A stretch of DNA of 64,000 nucleotides. Source: Paracoccaceae bacterium. GTDB taxonomy: Bacteria; Pseudomonadota; Alphaproteobacteria; Rhodobacterales; Rhodobacteraceae. Below the pieces are notes generated by a model that worked only from the letters and a program-made list of their open reading frames with translations, did no database searches and was not told the DNA's origin. Shown here one piece after another: positions 49,091 to 56,529 of the stretch (its first letter is position 1; each line of letters opens with the position of its first letter). A program made the translations under genes and the position numbers. The stretch is taken from NCBI GenBank assembly GCA_027013095.1, contig JALUYI010000020.1, positions 124,001-188,000 on the forward strand, in the 5' to 3' direction.

Positions 49091-49384
49091 TTTTTCACTC
49101 CTGGATTTGATAGGGTTCACACCTGCTGCGGTTTCATACCCGTTGTCCTGAGTCGTCTTTGTGCTCGCGTCGGGTTTTTTGAAAATTCTTTTCCTGTTGT
49201 AAAAACGCAACAATCCGGGATGGGCGGTGACCCGACGTCTCTGGCGCCAAGCCTTGTCTGGACCTGCGTGTGCGGTAAAAAAACACCCTTTGAGGGTCTG
49301 GGATTCGCCCAAGGTCAGTTGCGGAGGCTGTCAATATGTGGCAAGAATTCGCCAACTGGGTTTTCCCGAGTCTCGAGCAGAATC
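49091..49384. other. 294-bp divergent region between the TorF and Pcm-like genes
   Basis: No gene is supported. It must hold promoters for both genes. On the minus strand, ACCCT-CAA-AGGGT followed by seven T's (49277-49297) is terminator-like about 190 bp before torF. A palindrome TGGC-N8-GCCA (TGGCAAGAATTCGCCA, plus strand) lies about 30 bp upstream of the methyltransferase start. Confidence 0.55.
49277..49297 (-). terminator. Terminator-like hairpin upstream of the TorF-like gene
   Basis: On the minus strand a 5-bp stem (ACCCT/AGGGT, loop CAA) is followed within 2 nt by seven U's. As no gene ends here, it may end a short leader or small RNA, or act as an attenuator. The stem is short, so confidence is limited. 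Confidence 0.4.
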
Positions 49385-50038
49385 ATGACAGATTATTCCT
49401 CCCTTCGTACTGCAATGGTTGATCACCAGATCCGCCCGTCCGATGTCACCAAATACCCGGTGATCGAGGCCATGCTGGCCATCCGCCGTGAGGTCTTTGT
49501 GCCAGACGGGCTGAAAGCCGTCGCTTACACCGGCGAGCATCTGGATCTGGGGCGTGGGAGGTTTCTGCTGGACCCGCGGATATTTGCCAAGATGCTGGAC
49601 GTGCTGGATGTCGGCCCGCAGGATCTGGTGCTGGATCTGGGCTGCGGTCTTGGTTATTCCAGCGCCGTGATTGCGCGCATGGCCGAGGCGGTGGTTGCCG
49701 TGGAAGAGGACGAAACCCTGGTGCGTGACGCGGAAGAGGCTCTTGCTGTCGAATCCGTTGATAACGCGGTGGTCATGCAGGCGCCGCTGTCCGCCGGCGC
49801 GCCGCAGCATGGGCCCTATGATGCCCTGATTCTGGAAGGCAGCGTCGAGATCGTTCCCGATACCTTGCTCGCACAACTGAAAGACGGTGGCCGTCTGGTC
49901 GCCATTTTTGCCGGCAAAGGCGCTGGACATTGCCGATTTGGGGTGAAAACCGAGGCCGGGGTCAGCTGGCGAACGGTTTTTGATTGCACCGCACCGGCCC
50001 TGCCCGGATTCGCGCGCGAGTTGGACTTTGTCCTGTAG
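49385..50038 (+). CDS. Pcm-like (protein-L-isoaspartate methyltransferase family) protein
   Basis: This is a 217-residue SAM-dependent methyltransferase of the PIMT family, with the SAM loop VLDLGCGLGYSSAVIARM-type core (key residues DLGCGLGYSSA). The family substrate motif, normally GQTIS-like, is replaced here by GRGRFLLDPR, so the residues that position isoaspartate are missing. It may therefore methylate something else. It begins the pcm-tolC-popZ neighbourhood; a 138-bp gap separates it from tolC. Confidence 0.82.
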   Translation: MTDYSSLRTAMVDHQIRPSDVTKYPVIEAMLAIRREVFVPDGLKAVAYTGEHLDLGRGRFLLDPRIFAKMLDVLDVGPQDLVLDLGCGLGYSSAVIARMAEAVVAVEEDETLVRDAEEALAVESVDNAVVMQAPLSAGAPQHGPYDALILEGSVEIVPDTLLAQLKDGGRLVAIFAGKGAGHCRFGVKTEAGVSWRTVFDCTAPALPGFARELDFVL

Positions 50039-50144
50039 CCGTGCCGCACCGGCAGACGCGCAGAGGTCCGGTGTGGATCGGCGACAACCAAACGGGCGAC
50101 ACTGAAGGGCCATGAAAGCTGCCCCGGCGTATCTTGCGTGCGCC

Positions 50145-50170
50145 ATTGGGGGGAGACATTGGGGGGAGAT
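50145..50170 (+). repeat. Tandem duplication of a 13-bp ribosome-site segment before tolC
   Basis: ATTGGGGGGAGAC is followed immediately by ATTGGGGGGAGAT. Both carry GGGGGGAG; the second copy lies at the right distance (6 to 8 nt) from the tolC GTG start. The first copy has no start codon of its own nearby. Confidence 0.8.
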
Positions 50171-50176
50171 CAAACC

Positions 50177-51547
50177 GTGACGAGACGCATTAATCCACTG
50201 GCCGCTGGGGTGCTTGTCCTGTGTTTGGCCGCGCCTCTGACCGCCCGCGCTCAGAGCCTGACCGATGCCCTGATCGACGCCTATAAAAACAGCTTTCAAC
50301 TGAAGGCGCAGCGCGCGGCGTTGCAGGCCACCGATGAGGGTGTCGCACAGGCCGTTGCTGCCCAGCGTCCCGCCCTCAATGCCTCGGCTTCGGTCGGTGC
50401 CACGCGGTTGCTGAATTTTAATTCGACCACCCGAACCGCAAGCCTTGCGCTCAGCCTCAAGCTGACCCTGTGGGATGGCGGCGCGGGTCAGCTGGGACAG
50501 GAGGTTGCGCACCAGAACGTTTTGGTCAACCGCCGCAATCTGACGGATACCGAGCAATCGGTCCTGCTGGCCGCAGTCACCGCCTATATGGACATGCGCC
50601 GCGACGCAAAGAACCTGAAACTGGCCGAAAGCAACCGCACGGTTCTGGCCCGGCAGGTGCGCGCGACCCGCGAGCGATTTGACGTCGGCGAGGTGCGGCG
50701 CACCGATGTCAGTCAGGTCGAGGCCTCGCTGGCGCTGGCGCAAAGCAACGTCGCCCTGCGTCAGGGCCAGCTTGAAATTTCGCGCGAGGCCTATCACGTG
50801 GCGACCGGAAAATACCCAGGCGTCCTGCGCACGCCGCCACCGCTGCCGGCCCTTCCCGCCACGCTGGCGGCGGCCAAATCCATTGCCCTGCGAACCCATC
50901 CGTCGATTGCGCGGGCGCGAATTCTGTCGCGGATCGCCGACCTCAACGTTGCCCGGGCCGAGGCCGCGATGAAGCCAAAATTTTCGCTGGGCGGAGCGGT
51001 TGGAATCAACGCCAATTCCTCCAGCGGCGATACGGTCAACCTGTCCATCACCGGGGCCGTGCCGCTTTATCAGGGTGGCGCGCTCAGCGCCGCCTACCGC
51101 CGCGCACAGGAGCTGCGCGACAAATCCCGCGCTGATGTCGAGCGCGCCGCGCAGCTGGTGGTGCAGCAACTGAACCGGGTCTGGGCGCAGTTGAAGATTG
51201 CCAAGGCGACGATTGTTGCGCGCAAAAAAGAGGTGCGGGCCTCACGCGTGGCCCTGCAGGGGATCCGCGAAGAGGCTGATCTGGGTGCGCGCACGACGCT
51301 GGATGTGCTGAATGCCGAAAGCGCGCTCTTGAAGGCGCAAACCAACCTGTCGGTTGCCCGGCATGACGAATACGTCTCAACCTACGGGGTTTTGGCGGCC
51401 ATGGGCCTGCTGACCGTGCGCCACCTGCGGCTGGGGGTAAAGCCTTATGATCCCGGTGTGCATTACAAAAAAGTCGCCGGCGCCCCGCGCCTGAGTGCCC
51501 GCGCCAAGCTGCTGAAGCGGATATTCAAACGCGCTGGCAAGAAATAA
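50177..51547 (+). CDS. tolC: TolC family outer-membrane channel
   Basis: This 456-residue protein has a signal peptide (cleavage near TARAQ) and two outer-membrane-efflux-protein repeats with long helices (about residues 30-210 and 240-430). A typical DVSQVEASLALAQSNVALR stretch, and DVLNAESALLKAQTNL in the second half, mark the paired helices. It should form the trimeric outer-membrane duct of efflux pumps and type I secretion. The GTG at 50177 has GGGGGAG upstream. The basic C-terminus (KRIFKRAGKK) is typical. The pump partners are elsewhere. Confidence 0.93.
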   Translation: MTRRINPLAAGVLVLCLAAPLTARAQSLTDALIDAYKNSFQLKAQRAALQATDEGVAQAVAAQRPALNASASVGATRLLNFNSTTRTASLALSLKLTLWDGGAGQLGQEVAHQNVLVNRRNLTDTEQSVLLAAVTAYMDMRRDAKNLKLAESNRTVLARQVRATRERFDVGEVRRTDVSQVEASLALAQSNVALRQGQLEISREAYHVATGKYPGVLRTPPPLPALPATLAAAKSIALRTHPSIARARILSRIADLNVARAEAAMKPKFSLGGAVGINANSSSGDTVNLSITGAVPLYQGGALSAAYRRAQELRDKSRADVERAAQLVVQQLNRVWAQLKIAKATIVARKKEVRASRVALQGIREEADLGARTTLDVLNAESALLKAQTNLSVARHDEYVSTYGVLAAMGLLTVRHLRLGVKPYDPGVHYKKVAGAPRLSARAKLLKRIFKRAGKK

Positions 51548-51618
51548 ACTGCACATCAAACGGTTGTGTGATGTGGTCGGGCAAGCTACACTCGTGGGAA
51601 AAATTGAGGAGGAGCATC

Positions 51619-52941
51619 ATGTCTGATCCCGTTTCATCAATGGATGTCGAGGATGTCCTGTCGTCGATCCGGCGGCTGGTTTCGGAAGAGGCCAAGGGCA
51701 GCAACCCCGAGTCGAGCGATGCCGGGCAGGGCGGTGCGGGCCAGACCGGTACGGAACAGATGGGCGGCCTCCGCGCCGAAGAATCTCAGCAGCCCGATGG
51801 AGCCGATGCCCGATCCGACCCCATGATCACCGATGGCACCATGCGTCTTCGCAAGGACGCGCCCGAGGATGGCCGTGATACGACCGGGGGGGCAGCCTCT
51901 CCCGCCTTCTCGACGCCTGAAACCGGGATGTCCTTTCGCCATCAGGCCGCGGCCGCGGCGCGGCGTGGTGAAGAGCAAAAGCTGGTTCTGACCGCCGCAC
52001 TGCGCGTGGCCAGCCCGGACCCCGCAGATATTCCGACCCGCCCGCACACGGGTTCTGAGGCCAATCGCCCGCAACGCCCGCATCTGCGCCCGGTCGAGCC
52101 GCTGCCGGTTGCCGACCCGACCCCCGAGTTGCGCGCCGAACCGGTTGCAGAGCCGACAGAGCAAACGACCCCGGCGCCGCGGGTGGTAATCTCCGAGCCC
52201 GCACCCGACCTGCGAGCCGAACCCAACCCCATGAGCGACGCTCCTGCCCTGAGCGGGACTGTCACACAGGAATCTGTGCAGGACACCGCAGCGGAACCCA
52301 AACCTGCATTTGCGTCCGAGCCTCGCATTGATCCGGCGCCCGAGACCCCTGTGCGTGAAACCCCCTCAGCGCCCGACGGGGTCGCGGCTGCGACTCCCGC
52401 ATCAGAACCCGAGTCTGAACCCGCGCCACGGCACCCACGCCCGTTTGATTATGCGCCCGACGATACGCTGTTTGATCGCGCCAAGCGTGCCATGGCCGAG
52501 GTGGCTCCGATGCCCTCGACCGGACCTGCCGAGGCCGGGGATGGCGCCAGCATTGACGCACCTTTCGGGGCGGCATTTGAACCCACTCCTGATCCGCAAT
52601 CCGCCGCGCCGCAGCGCAGCGATGATGTGCGTGGCCCCGTCCGGTCGCCTTTTGGGCCGACCTCCGGGTCGATCAACCAGCGCCCGCCCGAGCCGGTTGA
52701 ACCCGTTGCCGAGCCCGTGATCTCGGGTCCCGGATATCAGAGTCAGGATGAGGAAACCTCGACCATCAATTTCGCCGAAGAGGAAGAGTCGATTCTGGAC
52801 GAGGACACCCTGCGCGACCTGATCTCGCAAATGGTGCGCGAAGAGTTACAGGGTGAGTTGGGGGACCGGATCACCCGCAACGTTCGCAAATTGGTGCGTC
52901 GTGAAATTCAGCGGGCCATCGCCAGCCGCGAGTTCGAATAG
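51619..52941 (+). CDS. popZ: Pole-organising protein PopZ (DUF2497 family), long-linker form
   Basis: PopZ self-assembles at cell poles, anchors the chromosome origin and recruits cell-cycle regulators in Caulobacter. The conserved N-terminal helix (MDVEDVLSSIRRLVSEEAK) and the C-terminal oligomerising region (DLISQMVREELQGELGDRI then VRKLVRREIQ) are both present. The linker between them is about 330 residues of Pro/Ala/Glu-rich disordered sequence, far longer than in the 177-residue Caulobacter protein. GAGGAGG precedes the ATG. It follows tolC by 71 bp, as in Caulobacter. Confidence 0.87.
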   Translation: MSDPVSSMDVEDVLSSIRRLVSEEAKGSNPESSDAGQGGAGQTGTEQMGGLRAEESQQPDGADARSDPMITDGTMRLRKDAPEDGRDTTGGAASPAFSTPETGMSFRHQAAAAARRGEEQKLVLTAALRVASPDPADIPTRPHTGSEANRPQRPHLRPVEPLPVADPTPELRAEPVAEPTEQTTPAPRVVISEPAPDLRAEPNPMSDAPALSGTVTQESVQDTAAEPKPAFASEPRIDPAPETPVRETPSAPDGVAAATPASEPESEPAPRHPRPFDYAPDDTLFDRAKRAMAEVAPMPSTGPAEAGDGASIDAPFGAAFEPTPDPQSAAPQRSDDVRGPVRSPFGPTSGSINQRPPEPVEPVAEPVISGPGYQSQDEETSTINFAEEEESILDEDTLRDLISQMVREELQGELGDRITRNVRKLVRREIQRAIASREFE

Positions 52942-52988
52942 GACGCCGCTTCTGGCGACGGGAATATCTCGACAATTGTCGGGCCGCA

Positions 52989-54437
52989 TTACTCCGCCAG
53001 ACGCAGCACCAGATCCAGATCGAGGTTGCGTTCGACCGTGTCGGCAAGTGCCTCCAACGTTGTTTCGACCTCACGCTGATAGTCAAACCCCGAGGTTTCA
53101 GCCCCCAGCGCCTGCAGATAGGCCTGCCGAAAACGGTTCGAGGCAAATAGCCCGTGAAGATAGCTGCCCTGAACCCGGCCGTCACGCGATTGTGCCCCCT
53201 CGATTCGGTCATTCACCGACAGCCATCCTCGTGTGCAATCCGGCCCGGTCGTGGTCCCGATATGAATTTCGTAACCGTCCAGCACCAGACCGTTTTGCAG
53301 GTACTCCGCCTTGACGTTGGCCAGGCTTTTCTCGGCCGTCATGCGGGTCACGATGTCGAGATGGCCCAAGCCATCCACCCGTGCCGGCTGCCCGTCTAGC
53401 CCGTCGCTGTCGATGACCTCGCGCCCCAGCATCTGATAGCCGCCGCAGATGCCCAGAACATGCCCGCCGCGCCTGATATGTGCCGCCAGATCAATGTCCC
53501 AGCCCTCGGCGCGGAAAAAGGCGAGATCCGCAATCGTCGATTTGGTGCCGGGAATCAGCACCAGATCGGCCCCCGCGGGCAGGGGGTCGCCGGGCTCGAT
53601 CATCTCGACGGTGACTCCCGGTTCCTGGCTGAGTGGATCGAGATCGTCGAAATTGGCGATCCGCGACAACCGGGGTACGGCGATCCGGAACCGCCCGTCG
53701 CCGGTTTTGCTGCGAATGTCCTGCGCGTCCTCGGACGGCAGCTTTCGCGCCGCACCAAACCACGGCATCACCCCGATGGCGTGCCAGCCGGTGCGCGAAA
53801 CGATGTCGTCCAGCGCCGGTGAAAAAATCGCAAGGTCACCCCGGAACTTGTTGATGATAAACCCTTTTATTCGATCCCGGTCGGGTTTGGCCAGAACGGT
53901 TCTGGTGCCGACGAGTTGGGCAATGACGCCGCCGCGGTCGATATCTCCGACCAGCAGAACCGGCGCGTTGACCGCCTCGGCAAAGCCCATATTGGCGATG
54001 TCCCCGGCGCGCAGATTGGTCTCGGCGGGGCTGCCGGCACCCTCGATCAGGACCAGATCGCTGGCCCGCTCGACCCGGTGGAAACTGTCCAGAATGGCGG
54101 TCATCAACTGCGGTTTGAAGCGCGCGTAATCCCGCGCCCGGACCGAATCCAGATATTTTCCCTGAAGGATGACCGCCGCGCCGACCTCGCTCTGTGGTTT
54201 CAGGAGGACGGGGTTCAGGTCCGAATGGGCCTCGACCTTTGCTGCCATCGCCTGCAGGGCCTGCGCGCGCCCGATTTCGCCGCCATCAATGGTAACGGCG
54301 GCGTTGTTGGACATGTTTTGCGGCTTGAACGGCGAGACTGTCAGCCCGCGGCGCCAGAACGCCCGGCACAGCCCTGCAACAAGCAGCGACTTGCCGACAT
54401 TCGAGCCGACACCCTGTATCATTATTTTTCTGCTCAT
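52989..54437 (-). CDS. cobQ: Cobyric acid synthase
   Basis: CobQ amidates four side chains of adenosylcobyrinic acid diamide using glutamine and ATP. The 482-residue protein has an N-terminal dethiobiotin-synthetase-like ATP domain (GVGSNVGKSLLVAGL, Walker A) and a C-terminal glutaminase domain with Cys (C331) in GICGGYQMLG and His (H428) in GSYLHGLF. GGGGGG lies before the ATG at 54437; the longer frame is unsupported. It is a second B12 gene in the window, 46 kb from cobST. It points away from popZ and is convergent with it. Confidence 0.94.
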   Translation of the reverse strand: MSRKIMIQGVGSNVGKSLLVAGLCRAFWRRGLTVSPFKPQNMSNNAAVTIDGGEIGRAQALQAMAAKVEAHSDLNPVLLKPQSEVGAAVILQGKYLDSVRARDYARFKPQLMTAILDSFHRVERASDLVLIEGAGSPAETNLRAGDIANMGFAEAVNAPVLLVGDIDRGGVIAQLVGTRTVLAKPDRDRIKGFIINKFRGDLAIFSPALDDIVSRTGWHAIGVMPWFGAARKLPSEDAQDIRSKTGDGRFRIAVPRLSRIANFDDLDPLSQEPGVTVEMIEPGDPLPAGADLVLIPGTKSTIADLAFFRAEGWDIDLAAHIRRGGHVLGICGGYQMLGREVIDSDGLDGQPARVDGLGHLDIVTRMTAEKSLANVKAEYLQNGLVLDGYEIHIGTTTGPDCTRGWLSVNDRIEGAQSRDGRVQGSYLHGLFASNRFRQAYLQALGAETSGFDYQREVETTLEALADTVERNLDLDLVLRLAE

Positions 54438-54504
54438 CGGGTTCCCCCCAAGGGTCACATTACCCAATCACCCGAGGGGCAAAAGCAAAAAATGCAGCGT
54501 GGCG

Positions 54505-55524
54505 TCAAAGCGTCGTCAATTCCGCGCCCACCGGTTGCATCTGCTGTTTGGGCGGGGTCTCTCCGCGGGCAATGAACACGCTGGGGTGGATATATTCCGA
54601 GGGGTCCTGCAGGGGTTTGCGGCGTCGGCGGGACAGAAAGAACTTGGCAATCCCGCGGGTGCTGCCGTGGGCGGGGGCGGTTGGGTCGGTGGGAAAGCGC
54701 GCGCGCCAGCCGTTGGGCAGGGGCAGGCCGCACTCTTCGGCCCGTTCCAGCATCCAGACGAGCGGGATGTTTGACAGCGGTCTGGCGGCCTGAAACTTGC
54801 CAAGATGGCCGCCGACATCGGCATGGGCGCCGCGAAACCATGCCTGTTCGAGCCGCCCGTGCCAGTTTTTGTTGCTGCGCCAGAGGACCGGCGCAAAGGC
54901 ATTGCGGGTTTCGTCCAGCGCCAGCGCCTGAAAGCCGTTGCGAGTGGTCTGCCCCAAGGCCTCGTTGTGAAAATCCACCGGCTGCGGTGCCAGACGCCAG
55001 AGAACCGGATACTGGATGCCCAGCGCCTTGACTGTATCCCAAACGCCGACCATCTGGATGCGCGTGTCCTGACAGCAATAGCGGCGCGAGAACGCCCGCA
55101 TGGTGTCGCTGCGATTGGAGGCCCGGTAATAGCGGAACACCTGCCTGATATTGCTGACGGTAGCATGTTCCCGCCGCAACAGGCCGATCTGGTCGATCAC
55201 GCCGGCCAATGAGCGCACCGCGTAGGCGCCGCGGGAAAAGCCGAACAGGTAGATCTGGTCTCCGGGATGATAACGCGACGCGATAAAGCCATAGGCCCGC
55301 TGGATTTGCGCCGTGATCCCGCGCCCCGCGGCGATGTCGATCAGGCTGCCGAGACGGCACCACTGGATGCCTTCCTCATAAAGCAGCGAAAAGGTGGCGG
55401 AATGGGCCATGCCGCACAGCAGCTTGTAGGTCAGCCCGGCGTTGGTCTCCATCTGGGGGCTGAGGGTGCTGAGGGTGCCGTCCATGATGACGACATGTTT
55501 GATTGGCGTGCGGGTCATGTTCAT
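54505..55524 (-). CDS. DUF2235 alpha/beta hydrolase (Tle1-like domain), free-standing
   Basis: This 339-residue protein matches DUF2235. Near the N-terminus lies VVIMDGTLSTL where the family has FxDGTxN; the nucleophile elbow is YLFGFSRGAYAVR (S97), followed by VGVWDTVKAL (catalytic Asp likely) and WFRGAHADVGGH (catalytic His). The type VI lipase effector Tle1 uses this fold, but no vgr, hcp, PAAR or immunity-like gene is near and there is no signal peptide. It therefore more likely acts inside the cell. It lies 67 bp before cobQ on the same strand. Confidence 0.82.
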   Translation of the reverse strand: MNMTRTPIKHVVIMDGTLSTLSPQMETNAGLTYKLLCGMAHSATFSLLYEEGIQWCRLGSLIDIAAGRGITAQIQRAYGFIASRYHPGDQIYLFGFSRGAYAVRSLAGVIDQIGLLRREHATVSNIRQVFRYYRASNRSDTMRAFSRRYCCQDTRIQMVGVWDTVKALGIQYPVLWRLAPQPVDFHNEALGQTTRNGFQALALDETRNAFAPVLWRSNKNWHGRLEQAWFRGAHADVGGHLGKFQAARPLSNIPLVWMLERAEECGLPLPNGWRARFPTDPTAPAHGSTRGIAKFFLSRRRRKPLQDPSEYIHPSVFIARGETPPKQQMQPVGAELTTL

Positions 55525-55655
55525 CAGATGGGGGGGATCGGGGCGGCAGGCAAATCAATTTTTCGCCACCGCCATGAATTTTTTGCTGGCATTTTCGTCA
55601 AATCCTTGCAAATCCGGGGCAAGGTTCGGGCCGGGGCCGGTGAGAGCGCGGGAAA

Positions 55656-56384
55656 ATGACGATGGACGGGTTTCAGAGCTTTGACTTTGATGGGCCGCTT
55701 GCGGCCGGCAAGCGGGTGACGCATCCGGTTTATTTTCGTGGCGAGGGTCCGCCCATTCTCGTTATTCAGGAGCTTCCGGGGATTGGGCCGCAGACGCTGG
55801 ATCTGGCCGGAAAGATTGTCGATGCCGGATTTTCGGTTTATCTGCCACATCTTTTTGGACCGCTTGGCAGGGTCAGTTTTGCTGGCAATATCGCGCGACT
55901 GTTTTGTCTGCGGCGCGAGTATCATCTGTTTGCGAAAAACAAGGCAAGCCCGATCGTCAACTGGCTGCGCGCGCTCTGTCACGAGGTCCAGAGACGCAGT
56001 CGCCACAGCCGCATCGGCAGCGTTGGAATGTGCCTGACGGGTGGTTTTGCCCTGGCGTTGATGGCCGAAGACGGGGTCGTGGCTGGGGTTGCTAGTCAGC
56101 CGTCCTTGCCGGTTTTTGACAACACCGCCCTGCAGATGAGCGACGCGGAAATTGCCGCAGCCAATGCAGGCATGAGCCAGACCGGCCCGGGTCTTGCCAT
56201 GCGGTACGACGGGGATTTCATGTGTCGGGCCGCAAAAATGGAGGCGCTGAAGGCGGCGTTCGGCAATAATGTGATCACAAAAACCATCCCCGGCAAGGGC
56301 CACTCGCTGTTGACGTTGGACTGGAGCGATGAGGCGTTCGAGACCATGATGAGCTATTTCAGGGATCGGTTCTCGACCGGGTGA
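55656..56384 (+). CDS. Dienelactone hydrolase family protein
   Basis: This 242-residue alpha/beta hydrolase has the DLH-type nucleophile Cys (C126) in IGSVGMCLTGG and the catalytic His (H216) in GKGHSLL, with a typical N-terminal IQELPGIGPQT. Members hydrolyse cyclic esters or related small molecules; the substrate here is unknown. There are ATGs at 55656 and 55662. It is divergent from the DUF2235 gene and upstream of valS after a 145-bp gap. Confidence 0.85.
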   Translation: MTMDGFQSFDFDGPLAAGKRVTHPVYFRGEGPPILVIQELPGIGPQTLDLAGKIVDAGFSVYLPHLFGPLGRVSFAGNIARLFCLRREYHLFAKNKASPIVNWLRALCHEVQRRSRHSRIGSVGMCLTGGFALALMAEDGVVAGVASQPSLPVFDNTALQMSDAEIAAANAGMSQTGPGLAMRYDGDFMCRAAKMEALKAAFGNNVITKTIPGKGHSLLTLDWSDEAFETMMSYFRDRFSTG

Positions 56385-56529
56385 CCCGCCGTCGGCTGTC
56401 ACCGATGGCGCCGCTGTTGCGCAAATGAGTATTTTCCCAAAGAAGAATCCACCGCCCCCTCTTTCCCTTGGGGGGCGCGCGGGGTAAACAGCGCGGCAAC
56501 GTGTTTTTTGACAAGCGGGACTGCCTCTG

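Noticed and set aside
54505-56384. Type VI secretion effector-immunity pair (DUF2235 plus DLH gene)
   Set aside because: The genes are divergent, the DLH protein has an enzyme active site and no immunity features, and there is no VgrG, Hcp or PAAR gene nearby.
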